NCBI GenBank assembly: GCA_038503035.1
Contig: JAVSML010024616.1
Location: 713,391-777,390, forward strand
Reading direction: 5' to 3'
DNA length: 64,000 nucleotides
Source of the DNA: Crocodylus rhombifer
Lineage: Eukaryota; Chordata; Crocodylia; Crocodylidae
The position numbers and the translations under genes are program-made. The notes under the pieces are model-generated. The model did no database searches and was not told the DNA's origin. It saw nothing but the letters and a program-made list of their open reading frames with translations. Numbering within the stretch: the first letter of the stretch is position 1; each line of letters opens with the position of its first letter. Positions 23,745-34,618 of this stretch are shown one piece after another.

Positions 23745-25135
23745 ATCCTGGTTTTCTTTGTTAAAAAGAATCACAAATTTTCTGATTTAAAAACCCCCAA
23801 ATCCCCATTTTTCTGCAATTAAAATGAAATGCCACTATATATACAGGTATCAGTTGAACACAATGTTATATTGATATATTTACAATTTTAAAGCAATTTG
23901 GAAGCCTACTAGTGCCTCAATGATTATAATAAAATAAAGTCTAAGGACCTATCTATTTTGGCTTTTTACCATGGAAAAATCAGAGCTCCCCTGCCCCTTT
24001 CACTCACCACGACATACCCCGCTGCTTTGTGGTGCTGAGCAGCCCTGATATGCCAGTGCCCCTCGCTCCCAAGCCACAGCCCCCCAGCCCCGCAACCAAG
24101 ATTGGCTCAGAGATCAGGAACTCACCAGGGTGAAGAAGGGAGCCACTGCCCCTACCCAGCATCATAGGCAACAGTCGATAACGGATGGGCATAATTTAAA
24201 GGTTCTACTGGTATGCAATGGGGTTCAAGGCAGGTACTCAAGAGACAAAGGAGTTTTGACTTCTATTCTAGAGCTACTTTTAATGTCATGTTTTATGATA
24301 TTATGTAATAGGCACATGGAGACTGTTCTAAAAGAGAGCTACACATGAAGAAAACTGTGGCAGGAGGGCGTGGGGGACTTTCTGGAGCTTGGCCCCTGTC
24401 CTGATGGCGCAGGGTTGGTCCAGACTTGCCAGAGCTTGGCTCCTGATGGCCAGGTCCATCCCTATGTCATCAGGACCATGTGCCAAGCTCTGGCGTACCC
24501 AGACCACGCCATGCCATTGGGGCCCCGAGAGTGCAGGGCTGGTTTGGGCTCACCAGAACTCAGCCCGTGGCCCCAATGGCACAGGGAAAGTACCCAAGCC
24601 CTGGCCCTCCAACACCCCCTACTTACCTGCATGCAGCTGCCAGGGCTGTTCCTACTACCCTGCCTGGCTATATTAATAGCCACATTTGTGCCCTGCAGCC
24701 CCAGATTTATTTTTCGTTTTACCTCTGTCCTCCCTTTCTAGAAATGAAATTGATGAATATTAAAATTGGGAGGGGGTGGGGGGGAGGAGAGGGTGGTTGG
24801 AGAGGAAGGGAGGGGAGAGTGGGTGTTGCCAATGCCCAGCAGAATGCACAGCACCATCACCAGCAGCTCCTGCAGGAAGCGCAGCCAGCCATGTCCACCT
24901 GTCCCCACACCACAGCCTCTCCACTCTCAGGCACCTGTGCTGCTGCCACCCTGAACACCAAGCTCCGAGCCCCTTGCCCAGCCCTGCCTCTGACAGCTTT
25001 CCTCCTCCTCCCCTCAGCCCCTAGCAGCTCACTGCAGGCTCAAACTCTGCCAGCCTCCAAGGGGAAATTCCACATTTTTCTCCTTCTTCAAGGGGGAAAT
25101 CCAGGTTTTTCCACAGAAAACGAAAAACCAAAACA
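23745..25135. mobile_element. GC-rich inverted-repeat element, copy 2 (opposite orientation)
   Basis: The left end GGCATCCTGGTTTTCTTTGT, with TTTTCTGATTTAAAAA, is the inverse of the right end of the 9856-10813 element. The right part (AGCTCACTGCAGGCT ... CTGCCAG ... GGTTTTTCCACAG) is the inverse of that element's left part. The interior is GC-rich at 23990-24140 and 24365-25060, with an A/T-rich stretch between. Open frames inside lack motifs. The extent is tentative, and the middle may include other insertions. Confidence 0.45.
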
Positions 25136-25579
25136 CCTGGTGATCAGCACATTCCAATACGTTCTCTACTTTATAGTAATCTATCATAGTCAGCAATAGT
25201 TTCAACACTTGTTTATTGGCCAATCTCAGAACACATGAAAAAGCAACTTTCCCCAAGAAATCTTCCCTGCATGGGCTCAGACACTCTAGTTAAGAACATC
25301 ACAGACATGCTAATATATACTGCAAGCTACTGAGAAGGCCAAAAGCTCTAAACTGAATTCTGCTGTTAATTTTATTCAGTCTCTTTCTCATATACCAAAT
25401 TTATCCCCAAATCAAAAAGAATCAAATACAATACATGTTCCCATATGTTTTTGCTGAATTCATGTAGGTTGGTAGGGAGACTGTCACAAAGATGCATGGG
25501 TACCGGGCTAGAACTAACAAAGACTTTAGTCCTTGTTCTCCTTTAGACCAAGGAGTTCTTTAGTACTGGTTCTATGAGT
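25136..25579. other. A/T-rich intron sequence
   Basis: No feature recognised. Confidence 0.4.
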
Positions 25580-25690
25580 GGTCTGCTTTATGAGCTTGGA
25601 CAAGTAACTTCATCACTTGGTGCCTCAGCTTCTCCATCTGTAAAATGGAAATGATAATTCCTCTCTGAAGCATTTTTAGATATGCAGAAA
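25580..25690 (+). repeat. MIR SINE fragment
   Basis: GAGCTTGGACAAGTAACTTC, GTGCCTCAGCTTCTCCATCT and GTAAAATGGAAATGATAATT are the MIR core in order. This is the best-preserved MIR in the window. Confidence 0.85.
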
Positions 25691-26832
25691 AATAACCATA
25701 TAAAAGGAATATTAATACTTTAACTTTTCTTCTCTCTTTGCTAACCCTCGTTAATGTCTCTTCTACTCGCATAATCCATTTTATTGATAATTAGAAGTAA
25801 GTTAACACTTTTTTACTGTTAAATATAAATTAGAATAATATAAAAATTAAGTTTAAATTTCTTTCAAGTTATTTATCAATGAAGATTTTCTCAGAATTGA
25901 AAGTACTATTACTGAGACAATTAGAAGAAAAGATTTTTTTGTGTAGCAGATGTTCAATATAGTCTATTTAAATTTTTCTTTGTTAGAGGTGTGTTAAACT
26001 ACTCAAATAATTCAGACAATCTGCAAACAAGAAATCTGACAGGTTGTGAATAACAGTCAATTAGTAGCGTAACTTCTGAGACTAATTTTTCAATCAAGGC
26101 TCCCACCACCCCCAAACATACTAGATATTCTATATACATTTCCAAAATTAACATCTCTTTGGCCTCTGCATAATTTCAAAGCCTTACCTTTTAATTAATT
26201 AGCAAATTGCTCAGTTCTTTTTCATTTTTCCTACTGGAAGATGTATTACACTGAGGAAGCAATAAACAATTACTTGAAATATCCAGTTCAATAAATATGG
26301 TAATCAATTGGTTTATTCCAATATGTACTTCAGCAATTTCTCTTATAGTCAATATAAGAAAAAATATTTTCCACAGATCTGTAGTCTTAAGATCTGATGG
26401 TACATGAACTGTTTTACTCATTTAAAAAACAAAACAAAACAAACCCATCGACTGCCAACAGACATGGGGAATGTAGGGGGAATGCTCTTTACCAGAAGAA
26501 AGAGTGCATTAGTTTGACCCAACTCCACAGTGTCTGTATAGATCAGGTACTTTAGTGAGGCTTTTGGGCATTTTTATTTAACAGCTAATTCAATCAGCTA
26601 TTAGATAAAAGTGCCAAAAAAGCCCCAGTGAAGCACCCAATCTATAAAGACACTGGGCGAGCCGGATCTAACAAACGTGATGCCTCTTCTGGACATGTGC
26701 TGGGCTCAAGGTGAGGGGGGTGCAGAGTTGAAAGTAAAGCGCCAGTTTTTTTGGTGTTTTTTTGTCTGTAAGCAGCCAATAGAATTAACCTTGGTACTGG
26801 CCATCTTGGCAACTGTAAATCATACACTAGAC
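25691..26832. other. A/T-rich intron sequence
   Basis: No exon or repeat recognised; a short AAAAC repeat occurs near 26427-26444. Confidence 0.4.
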
Positions 26833-27074
26833 CAGTGATTCTTAACAGGGGCACCTTGGGGTGCCAAAAGATCTTTTGAAGAGTATCCTGAGGTGCAAGG
26901 AGGTAAGTGCAAGCTCAGGCTACTCCCTGCTTGACTGCTGTCCTGCCCCCACTACCGAGGATCTCTGCAAAGAGATAAGCAATGTAATAACATTGTTTTT
27001 TAAATAGTGTGATGCTCAATTCACAGAAATTAAGGTTGGTGGTGCCTCAGGACTAAAAAGGTTGAGAAAAACTG
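26833..27074. mobile_element. hAT-like MITE
   Basis: Ends are CAGTGATTCTTAAC and, inverted, CAGTTTTTCTCAACCTTTTT. Flanking octamers CACTAGAC and CATGAAAC agree at only 5 of 8. Same terminal type as the 31.2- and 57.5-kb elements. Confidence 0.7.
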
Positions 27075-27329
27075 CATGAAACAAATAAATACAATGATCT
27101 AACACTTCACTTACATCTCTTATGTTCTCGTTTTTATATGTGTCTACCAGAAATTCATACTCAAGACAATCCATTATCTTAAGAGTTCTGGAACTCCAGG
27201 AGGAAAGGAGGAAAAAGAAAAAAGACTTTCCTCACCCTGATAAATATTACAAAACAACTACCTGATTACAAAAAACACTTCCAGAAAGTCTGAGAAAATA
27301 TCCTCCATCTCATTATAACCCATCTGAGT

Positions 27330-27455
27330 TACCAGGGGCAAGTTATAACTTTTCTATGCCTCAGTTTCCCAACTGTAAATATGGGGATAATTGTACTTAC
27401 ATATGTTACAAGGATGTTGTGAGGATAAAGCAATATTAAAATGCTCAGAAGCTAT
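27330..27455 (+). repeat. MIR SINE fragment
   Basis: CTATGCCTCAGTTTCCCAAC, GTAAATATGGGGATAATTGT and AAGGATGTTGTGAGGATAAA follow the MIR core and 3' region. Confidence 0.85.
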
Positions 27456-27753
27456 AGTAACATGAATCATTGAAGCAAGATAGATTAGATAAAAATAGTA
27501 AAAATTCAAAGTAAATGTATAAAGATATTACCATGTCAAGAGCCACAGAGCTAGCAAGCATATTCTCTTTGAATGGAAAAAAATCATCTCACCAGCTATA
27601 ACTAACTTGCCCTTCCTAGCTTAAAATAAATGCTCATGATGTCAAAATAATTTTGACTTGCCCTTTCAGGGCCCAAAGTGACAAACTAATGGTTTCAAAC
27701 TACATACATTTGTGCACACACTTTTTAAAAATGTAGTTAGTGAAGAAAGAGTC

Positions 27754-30517
27754 TCACTGTTGGGAAGCAGGAGCGGAGGGAGCAGGGTGTGCGTGTACCC
27801 ACCTTAACTCAGCAGCGAAGGCAGCAGCTGCAGAGGAGACAGCGGCCGGGGCAGCAACAGCTGATTTCCCCCTAAAGTAAGTGGGGCAGAGGGTACAGTG
27901 CAGCTGAGGCAGATCTGGACGGGAAGCCCTCCAGAGCCCTTTTAGCTCGCCCAGCAGGGAGCTGCACTCCCGAGCCATGCATGGGCAGTGCACACGAACA
28001 CTGCGCGCAAACAGGCATGCTATGTAAGGGCCGGCGTTTGGGTAAGGCGGGCAGACCTCCCACCCAAAGTCAAGAGCTTGACAAGGAGTTCGCCTGGGAA
28101 CTGGCTGAGGCCGCATGCTCCAGGACCATGGTTGTCATGGGTGACTTCAATTACCTGGACATCTCGTCGGAGGATCACTCAGCAAAATCCAAGCGGTTAC
28201 AAAGCTCCCTCTCATGTGTGGATGACCTCTACCTGACTCAAGAAGTCTATGGGCCAACAAGAGGCAAAGCGCTGCTCGACCTGGTACTGTCTACTGGGGA
28301 TGACCTAATCGGCGACCTAGTGACCGACGGGAAGCTGGGTGAGCTGATCACCTTCACCATCCGCTGTAAAGCTGGCAAGTCAGTCAGCAACACAGGAAGC
28401 CGACTTCAGGAAAGCCAACTTTGACAAGCTCAGGAGGCTTGTCAGTCAGGCCCCAAGGGACCATGACCCCATGGAGAGGGGAGTTCAAGAAGAGTGGTTG
28501 CACTTCAAGGAAGCGATCCTCAATGCACAAGCTAAGTCTATTCCACCTTGGAGCAAAGGCAGCAAAAGGGCACAGCAGCCCCCCCGGCTCCCCAGGGACC
28601 TAGCAGACCTCCTAAAGCTAAAAAGAAAAGCCTACAAAGGATGGGAGTCACCTCCAAGGAGGATTATTCTGCACTGGTCTGGTCCTGCAGGGAGCAAACC
28701 AGCAAAGCCAAGGCTGCAACTGAACTCCAACTAGCTTCGAGCACCAAAGACAATAACAAGTCCTTTTTCAGATATGTGGGGAGCCATAGGAAAAGCAAGG
28801 GCAACACTGGACCCCTGCTGAACTAGATGGGGCAACTGACAACTGACGCCCAGGAAAAAGCCAACCTATTAAATGGGTACTTTGCGTCGGTCTTTAATCA
28901 GTCCCATGGGACGCCCATGGGACAGGGAGGTCCAGGTGAGGGACATCCCCTGCCCCCCATCAACGCCAACCTCATGAAGGAACACTTTGAGAAGCTGGAT
29001 TCCTTCAAGTCAGCGGGCCCTGACGATCTACACCCCAGGGTACTCAAGGAGCTGGCAAGTGTCGTAACCCAGCCTCTGGCACAGATCTTTGAAAACTCCT
29101 GGCGCTCTGGTGTAGTGCCCGAAGACTGGAAGAAGGCCAATGTGGTGCCAATCTTCAAGAAAAGGAGGAAAGTGGATCCGGCTAACTACAGACCCATCAG
29201 CTTGACTTCTATCACGGGGAAGACCTTTGAAAAGTTTATTAAAGAGGCCATCCTTAATGGACTGGCAGACACCAACATCCTGAGGGATAGCCAGCACAGG
29301 TTTGTTGCGGGTAGGTCTTGCTTGACCAATCATTTCCTTCTACCACCTGGTGACCTATCAACTAGACAAGGAAAAACAGATTGATGTCATATACCTGGAC
29401 TTCAAAAAAGCCTTTGATCTGGTATCCCATGATCACCTCTCGGTGAAACTGGCCAACTGTGGCCTTGGGTGCACCACAATCCACTGGCTGGGAAATTGGC
29501 TCTGTGGTAGGACCCAGAGGGTAGTAATTGACAGAAGTCACTCATCATGGTGTCCTGTGACCAGTGGGGTCCCCCAAGGCTCTGTCCTTGGACCCATACT
29601 GTTCAACATCTTCATTAATCATGTGGACATTGGAGTCAGAAGTGGACTGGCCAAGTTCGCCGATGACACCAAACTTTGGGGCAAAGCATCCATGCTAGAA
29701 GACAGGCAGGTGATCCAGGCTGACCTGGATAGGCTCAGCAAATGGGCGGATGAGAACCTGATGGTGTGTAACACTGAAAAATGCAAGGTTCTCCACCTTG
29801 GGAGGAAAAACCTGCAGTATCCTGGCTAGCACTATGGAAGAAAGACACTTGGGGGTCATCATTGACCACAAGGTGAACATGAGCCTGCAATGCAATGCTG
29901 CGGCAAGTCAAGTGAGCAAAACACTGGCTTGCATCCATAGATACTTCTCAAGCAAATCCCGGGACATCATTCTCCCCTTGTACTCGGCCTTGGTGAGGCC
30001 TCAGCTGAAGTACTGCATCCAGTTTTGGGCTCCACAATTCAAAAAGGATGTGAAGAAGCTTGAGAGAATCCAGAGAAGAGCCACGCGCATGATCACAGGT
30101 CAGAAAAACAGACCTTATGACAGGCTGAGAGCCATGGGGCTCTTTAGCCTGGAAAAGCGCAGTCTCAGGGGTGATCTGATGGCCACCTGTAAGTTTATCG
30201 GGGTGACCACCAGGATCTGGGGAAACGTTTGTTCACCAGAGCACCCCAAGGGATGATGAGGTCGAACGGTCATAAACTACTGCGAGACCGTTTCAGGATG
30301 GACGCAAGGAAGAATTTCTTTACTGTCCAAGCCCCCAAGGTCTGGAACAGCCTGCCATCAGAGGTGGTTCAAGCACCTACACTGAACACCTTCAAGAACA
30401 AATTGGATGCTTTTCTTGCTGAGATCCAATGACCCCAGCTGACTTCCTGCCCTTTCGGCGGGGGACTGGACTTGATCTTCTGAGGTCCCTTCCAGCCCTA
30501 ATGTCTATGAAATCTAT
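27754..30517 (+). mobile_element. CR1 LINE, longest copy: endonuclease C-half, RT and 3' UTR
   Basis: From about 28030 the plus strand encodes, over at least five frames, the C-terminal half of the CR1 endonuclease (VVMGDFNYLDI, GKALLDLVLS), then the linker (SIPPWSKGSKR). The RT follows: SAGPDDLHPRVLKELA, PEDWKKANVVPIFKK, NYRPISLTSITGKT; after a frameshift at about 29345, [38 protein letters not shown] and the intact catalytic FADDTKLWG. Next come LYSALVRPQLKYCIQFWAPQ and RKNFFTVQAPKVWNSLPSEV, with a stop at about 30430, and a 3' UTR ending CCCTAATGTCTATGAAATCT. The endonuclease lacks its SDH motif (GKLGELITF reads straight through). A GC-rich block at 27754-28030 directly abuts the endonuclease and may be CR1 5' UTR, which would imply an internal deletion of ORF1. 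Not functional. Confidence 0.92.
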
Positions 30518-31150
30518 TATATTGGCTGAATTTACATATATCTGATGACATTTTCAGGTTCAGAAATTTAAAAAAAATCTTGGTCTTTTAACAAAACTGA
30601 ACACACTGAAGTTTAGTGGCTGAAAGGACACTTTCAAGTTGTGTAAGGTCTATCTTATATAAGTGCTTACATCCACTTCATTGCTAATATTCTGTTTTGC
30701 AGAAAAAGAAAGGAGTTAAGTTCTCTGTTATATATGAAAAATATGGTATTATTATCCCCAAACTAAAAGCACTTTTTGAATACAGAATGAAGTTTGAGTT
30801 AAAATTAAATTAGGTTTCTTTAAGAAAATGTGTCAGTTCCCTTTGTCCCAAATTATCTTTTAATAACATAACAAAGGACTCTTACAACTTTCCATATATT
30901 TAATTGAAATCTTGTGAAAAGGTTATATTTTAAGAAATTAGGCTGCAATGAAGCCTAGTTATTAACATGAGCATTAAATCATACTGTTATGACTGTAATA
31001 GGCCACAGACAAGGTCAAGTCCACAGCTCGGGTGAACTTTAATTTTCAGGTAAATATACTTGCAATGGCTATGCTAACCAACATTTTTATAACAACATAA
31101 CAGTGTCCATGCTAGAGAATGCATCTGCTTAAATAAGCCAATGTCTAAAC
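30518..31150. other. A/T-rich intron sequence
   Basis: No feature recognised. Confidence 0.4.
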
Positions 31151-31862
31151 CAGTGGTTCACAACGTTGTTAGACCCATAACATTTTTATGTTATTGGCAA
31201 CCTATTTAAAGGCTGATAGTGCTCACCTTCCTGCACCCCACATCCCCCTTAAAAGGATCTCTTGGGCAGGGTGGCCAGGGCACCCCCAAGAGCATTGCAA
31301 GGGGTGGTGCATGGTGCTCAAGACTAGCAGGGACTGCTCAGTGGGACAGACTGGGGAGCTTGAAGGAAGCAGCCATCCTTGCAAGAGATAAAACGGGGAG
31401 AGGTGGGAGGACAGAGAAGAACCCTTCCATGCCCTGCTCTTTCTACTCTTGGCCTTCCCCCTCCACTACCTGAGGGGGAGAGTGTATCTCCTGCTACTTC
31501 AGTGACTCCTCTGGGGCTTTACCAGCACCCAGATCTACTGTTCCCTCTAGTCCCTTCCACTAGTTCCAAGAACATGAAAGGAGTTGGGGAAGTGAGCTGG
31601 ACTGAAAAAGCATGGCCCACATTGACTTGCCCTCTCACAGCAGATTGCCACTCTGGAGCACAGGGGCTGCACTTCTCACCTCATCTCATTGCCCTGCATC
31701 TCTCCTTTTCCCAAAGCTAGTGGGAAGAGCTGCAAGGAACAGTGCTGGGACACTGGGCAGGCACAGAATTTACCTCTTCTCACAGGGGCCAGACATCAAA
31801 GCATCTTTCTAATGAGCTGTGACACCTGCAGGGTGATGCAGCACAAAGGTTGAGAATCACTG
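31151..31862. mobile_element. hAT MITE with target duplication
   Basis: Ends are CAGTGGTTCACAACGTTG and, inverted, CAGTGATTCTCAACCTTTGT. Flanking octamers GTCTAAAC and GTTTAAAC match at 7 of 8. It is 712 bp; the GC-richer interior has several composition-driven open frames but no transposase. Confidence 0.85.
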
Positions 31863-32208
31863 GTTTAAACTGCTACTGTTATCAGTTGCCAAAGATCTTT
31901 ATGTAGACAAGCCCTTGATCTGTCACTTGAAAGAACAGCTCCAATAAACCAACATTCAAACAATAAAATGACTGCATTTTAAGTGAGTTTGGATAATATA
32001 TTTTGCAATAGAAAACTAATTCCAAACGTTTTTCAAGAATCCTTACGTTTTTTTATACATGCACATTTATTTTCTACCCCAATCTCCACATAGTCAACAA
32101 CAGGTTTTGAATCCATGAGAACTTCAGATTCACAGTCCATATCACTTCCAATTCACCTTTAAGAGTAACTAGGTAAAGAAAAGAGAAGAGAGCTGCCATC
32201 CTCTCTCA

Positions 32209-32548
32209 CAGGTGCTCAACCTCCAGCCCATGGGGCTTCTAGTAGCTCCAAAACATGGCAGCAGGGGAGTGGTGGTACCAGTCCCCTGCTCCCAAATCTC
32301 CAGATCCATGGGGAGCCCTTGGCCCTGAGCACTCAATCCAAGTGCACAGATCTGAACAGGGCTGGCATGGGCCCCAAGGCCCAATCTCAGTGTGAGAGGC
32401 CAGGTGGTGGTAGTACTGCCCTCCCAGACCCAACCTGGCAAGCAGGAAGTGGGAGGGGACACTGCTGGGCTCCAGAGCCCGATCTAATCCACAAATAGGT
32501 TCCATGCCATTCATCTGGCCTGCAGAGCCAAAAGGTTGAGCACCACTG
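32209..32548. mobile_element. hAT-like MITE
   Basis: Ends are CAGGTGCTCAACCTCCAG and, inverted, CAGTGGTGCTCAACCTTTTG. The interior is GC-rich with repeated CCCCTGCTC/TGGGGAG segments. The target duplication is unclear. Confidence 0.7.
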
Positions 32549-33743
32549 CTCTACACAAACCACCCATACAGAAAGAGTCAGCATGCTACCAGGGCTACAC
32601 AATTATCTGTCAAGCAAGGAACTTTGGGCCTCAGGATTCTTGGTTTCTGTTCCCAGCTCTGAGAATAACCTGCCTTCTGCAAATCAGAGGGAGAGCATAG
32701 CATAACACCACTTTTCTTTTACGAAATGAATCAATTAGCAATCAAAAGAAAAAATAAGAAATCGAGGCATTAGAAGACTAATATGAGTTAAAGCCACTAG
32801 GAAAGTGACCCACATGTACATGTAGTTAATACGATTTGCAGGAACACATAATTTGACATGTTCCTTCTGAAAAGCTGTGTGGTGAAGATGAGAGTTGGCT
32901 CTAGTATACCAAGGAACTAAGTTCTAAATTCAGTACTGCACAAGCATTTTTATCTTATCTCTGAAATGGAAAATTTAATTATAATTCACCTACCTAAGAA
33001 TATGTGGCTTGGGAGAAAGATTATGAAGGGCACACAAACATTCAAAGCAGTTAAAACAAAAGATCAGATCATAAACAGGGGGGGCCCGCAGGCCAATCCA
33101 ACACAGCCATTTTATCTGCCTTGCATCCCACCCCATCCCCTCTACCAACTGCCAAGTCACCAATCCGTGCCCCGGAGTACAGTACACAGTATGAGGGAGT
33201 CTCATGCACACATTTGCTATTCTCCAAATTTTTCATCAAGTGGCTATCTGCAGCTAGGGACAAAAACCAACCAAACAAACAAACAAAAAAAGCATAGTTG
33301 CACAATATATTTCCAGGAGTTTATAACTTTTATTTTATTTCTGGAGTGACACACTTTAACAGAAACACAGGATAAAGTTTAAACAGGTTAGAGAAGATAT
33401 GTTGCATTCAGCCAGTTTATTTAGTGGGTTAGATATCTGGTTTGGTACAGAAGCATTTCAAAGAAACAAGTTAACAGTTGGATGCTTAAAGCTGCCTCCA
33501 GAGCCTTCCTGGCCTAACTCAGGTTACTCAGGATTCAAGCAGCAGTACTTACGTAACACCAGCTCTGTAAGGTTGCTTCCTTTAAAAATAAATAAATAAA
33601 TAAAGCAACAATTTCTAAAGATGTATAAAGTAAAATAGGTATGCCTTTATCAACACACAGAGTAAGAGGGCAAGGACAAGAGAACACAAGCTGCATTTTG
33701 CCCAGTAAAGCTACTACATCAATTCCACTGTGACCATTTACAG
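32549..33743. other. Intron sequence with a tetranucleotide repeat
   Basis: 32630-32670 resembles the 5' part of a MIR-type SINE (GGATTCTTGGTTTCTGTTCC, CAGCTCTG). An AAAT repeat lies at 33586-33603 and an AAAC repeat at 33272-33290. No gene recognised. Confidence 0.45.
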
Positions 33744-34025
33744 CAGCATTTCCCAACCTTTTGGTTCCAGCGCACACTTACTGGGTCTCTCCCATCCCAC
33801 AGCACAACGGCCGAATACAGAACAAGGTGGGGGGCCCGAAGCAAGCAGCCAGGCATAGAGTCGGGGGTGGGCATGGCTGAACACAGCGTGCATGGATACA
33901 AATCGCTGGTTGCAGTCATGCCCCCCGTCTGTTTGTCCACGGCAGCAGCAGGCAGAGGGCGTGGCTCCAGCCCAAAATTCCACAGCACACCAGATGTGCC
34001 GCAGCACACAGGTTGGAAAAGGATG
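33744..34025. mobile_element. hAT-like MITE
   Basis: The left end CAGCATTTCCCAACCTTTTG and the inverted right end CATCCTTTTCCAACCTGTGT, with GCGCACAC/GTGTGCTGC behind them, are a decayed hAT-like pair. Confidence 0.65.
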
Positions 34026-34093
34026 TACGCAACTGCAAAGAACAGACATCCACTCTTGGACCCCCAACATCAGGACAGCTCTGGTGGAGTATA

Positions 34094-34618
34094 CTAATAT
34101 TATAAAAGCCTTAGTCTGTCTGTCCGTTTGTAACATTACATTCATGCTCTGATTGGCTGACAAACAGCCAATCAGAGTGCAAAGAAGCATTCAGACAGGT
34201 GGCAATGTGCCACCATGACAACGGGGAAACAGGACGGAGTGGGGGATGTGCAGGGGGGAGCCATTGTCTCCCTGCAGGTGAAGACAATGGAGCAGAGGGG
34301 GTGGGGATGAGGCCACCAGAGCTGGCCTCGTCCCCCCACCCCTTGCTCCTTGGAGGTGGAGGTGGCAGCACAGGGGAAGCAGAGTCAGGATGCCACAGTG
34401 GGGGAGAGGCCACTGGCGCTGGCCTCAGCTTGCCCCTCCCCCCTTCCATTGTTGCAGCCTGCATGGCCAACTTGGCGGCAGTGGGGATAGGAATGTGGGG
34501 GGCTGGGCTATGCTGTCTGCTCCAGAGAGCAGGGCTGGCCCCACCCCTCTGCTCCCTAGCTGGAGCAGTGAGGGTTGACTGACAACGGGGCAGGGAAACA
34601 AGCATAACTGGGGATGAA
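34094..34618. mobile_element. Helitron-like element with CCAAT palindrome, copy 1
   Basis: Starts CTAATATTATAAAAGCC followed by TCTGTCTGTCCG, resembling the 5' end of vertebrate Helitrons. 34147-34177 holds an inverted repeat, CTCTGATTGGCTG / CAGCCAATCAGAG, with a short loop. The rest is GC-rich; the end near 34618 (AAGCATAACTG) is aligned from copy 2. No Rep/helicase. A foldback DNA transposon is an alternative. Confidence 0.5.

Noticed and set aside
24480..25199. 239-codon plus-strand open frame
   Set aside because: Composed of the GC-rich interior and tail of the second inverted-repeat element; no motif.
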